DNA of 64,000 nt from Paracoccus bogoriensis. GTDB lineage: Bacteria > Pseudomonadota > Alphaproteobacteria > Rhodobacterales > Rhodobacteraceae. Positions 63,935 through 64,000 of this stretch are shown here, in pieces. Under the pieces are notes generated by a model that was given only the letters and a program-made list of their open reading frames with translations, was not told the DNA's origin and ran no database searches. The stretch is taken from positions 1 to 64,000 of the forward strand of contig NZ_JAHYSR010000019.1 of assembly GCF_019431455.1 (NCBI RefSeq), written 5' to 3'. How positions within the stretch are numbered: the first letter of the stretch is position 1; each line of letters opens with the position of its first letter. The translations under genes were made by a program, and so were the position numbers.

Positions 63935-64000
63935 ATGAATACCTGGCGGCGCTTGGGGTCTGATGATTCACTCTTTGCGGAGATGAGAGCCCACGACACA
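63935..64000 (+). CDS. 5' end of an unidentified ORF
   Basis: An ATG at 63935 opens a frame reading MNTWRRLGSDDSLFAEMRAH and continuing past the window edge. It has no clear Shine-Dalgarno and only 22 codons are visible, so neither function nor reality can be judged. It lies 130 nt after the sixA-like stop. Confidence 0.3.
   Translation, partial: MNTWRRLGSDDSLFAEMRAHDT

Overview
The window is GC-rich chromosomal core DNA from an alphaproteobacterium. The gene orders (str and rif ribosomal clusters, hemD-mitofilin-hemY, secDF next to ccmABCD, rpmH-rnpA-yidD-yidC) and the protein sequences fit Rhodobacterales and look most like Paracoccus or a close relative. This placement is by recognition only; no search was run. 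I see no rRNA, prophage, insertion sequence, CRISPR array or plasmid gene. Four tRNAs are present: Trp, Tyr, Thr and Arg.

Layout. 1-3140 (minus): the str operon rpsL-rpsG-fusA-tuf, with tuf cut by the window edge and a strong sigma70-type promoter at 3347-3375. 3398-5992 (minus): two paralogous rhamnosyltransferase-like genes around an EamA transporter, lying between the str and rif clusters. 6109-18328 (minus): tRNA-Trp, secE, nusG, rplK, rplA, rplJ, rplL, rpoB, rpoC, closed by a perfect bidirectional terminator. 18441-21788: CoA-binding protein, YHS lipoprotein-like protein with a duplicated 3' end, rlmB, tRNA-Tyr and a glycosyltransferase. 21785-25396: decayed sequence, ileS and its leader. 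25403-30562: queF, a truncated haemoglobin, rnhA, GST, ispH and cobQ. 30654-32935 (plus): secG and pyrG. 33179-40178: tRNA-Thr, hemY, mitofilin-like gene and hemD on minus; tsaD, gpsA, a YciI-like gene and an EVE-domain gene, tightly overlapped, on plus. 40250-48256 (minus): ggt, ccmG, ccmD, ccmC, ccmB, ccmA, a Mth938-like gene, secF, secD, yajC. 48414-55946: M20 hydrolase, mazG, TauE/SafE permease, dusA, sorbosone-dehydrogenase-like gene, tRNA-Arg and an orphan histidine kinase. 56119-63805 (plus): rpmH, rnpA, yidD, ttcA, an EAL gene, yidC, a collapsed MOSC gene, engB, argB, sixA-like. A last open frame runs off the right edge.

Most of the window is translation, transcription and membrane-protein biogenesis: SecE, SecG, SecDF-YajC, YidC and YidD are all here, with cytochrome c maturation and late tetrapyrrole synthesis. 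The most unusual signal is the ileS leader: a consensus promoter whose predicted start is the A of a 15-codon ORF with three isoleucine codons, ending inside a 12-bp GC-rich hairpin. This has the form of ribosome-mediated attenuation of isoleucyl-tRNA synthetase. Other points of note are a repeated intergenic hairpin plus GGATATTTGGAC-like tail (three copies), a MOSC pseudogene made by internal deletion, a 38-bp tandem duplication across a gene end, and shared promoter hexamers at tRNA genes.
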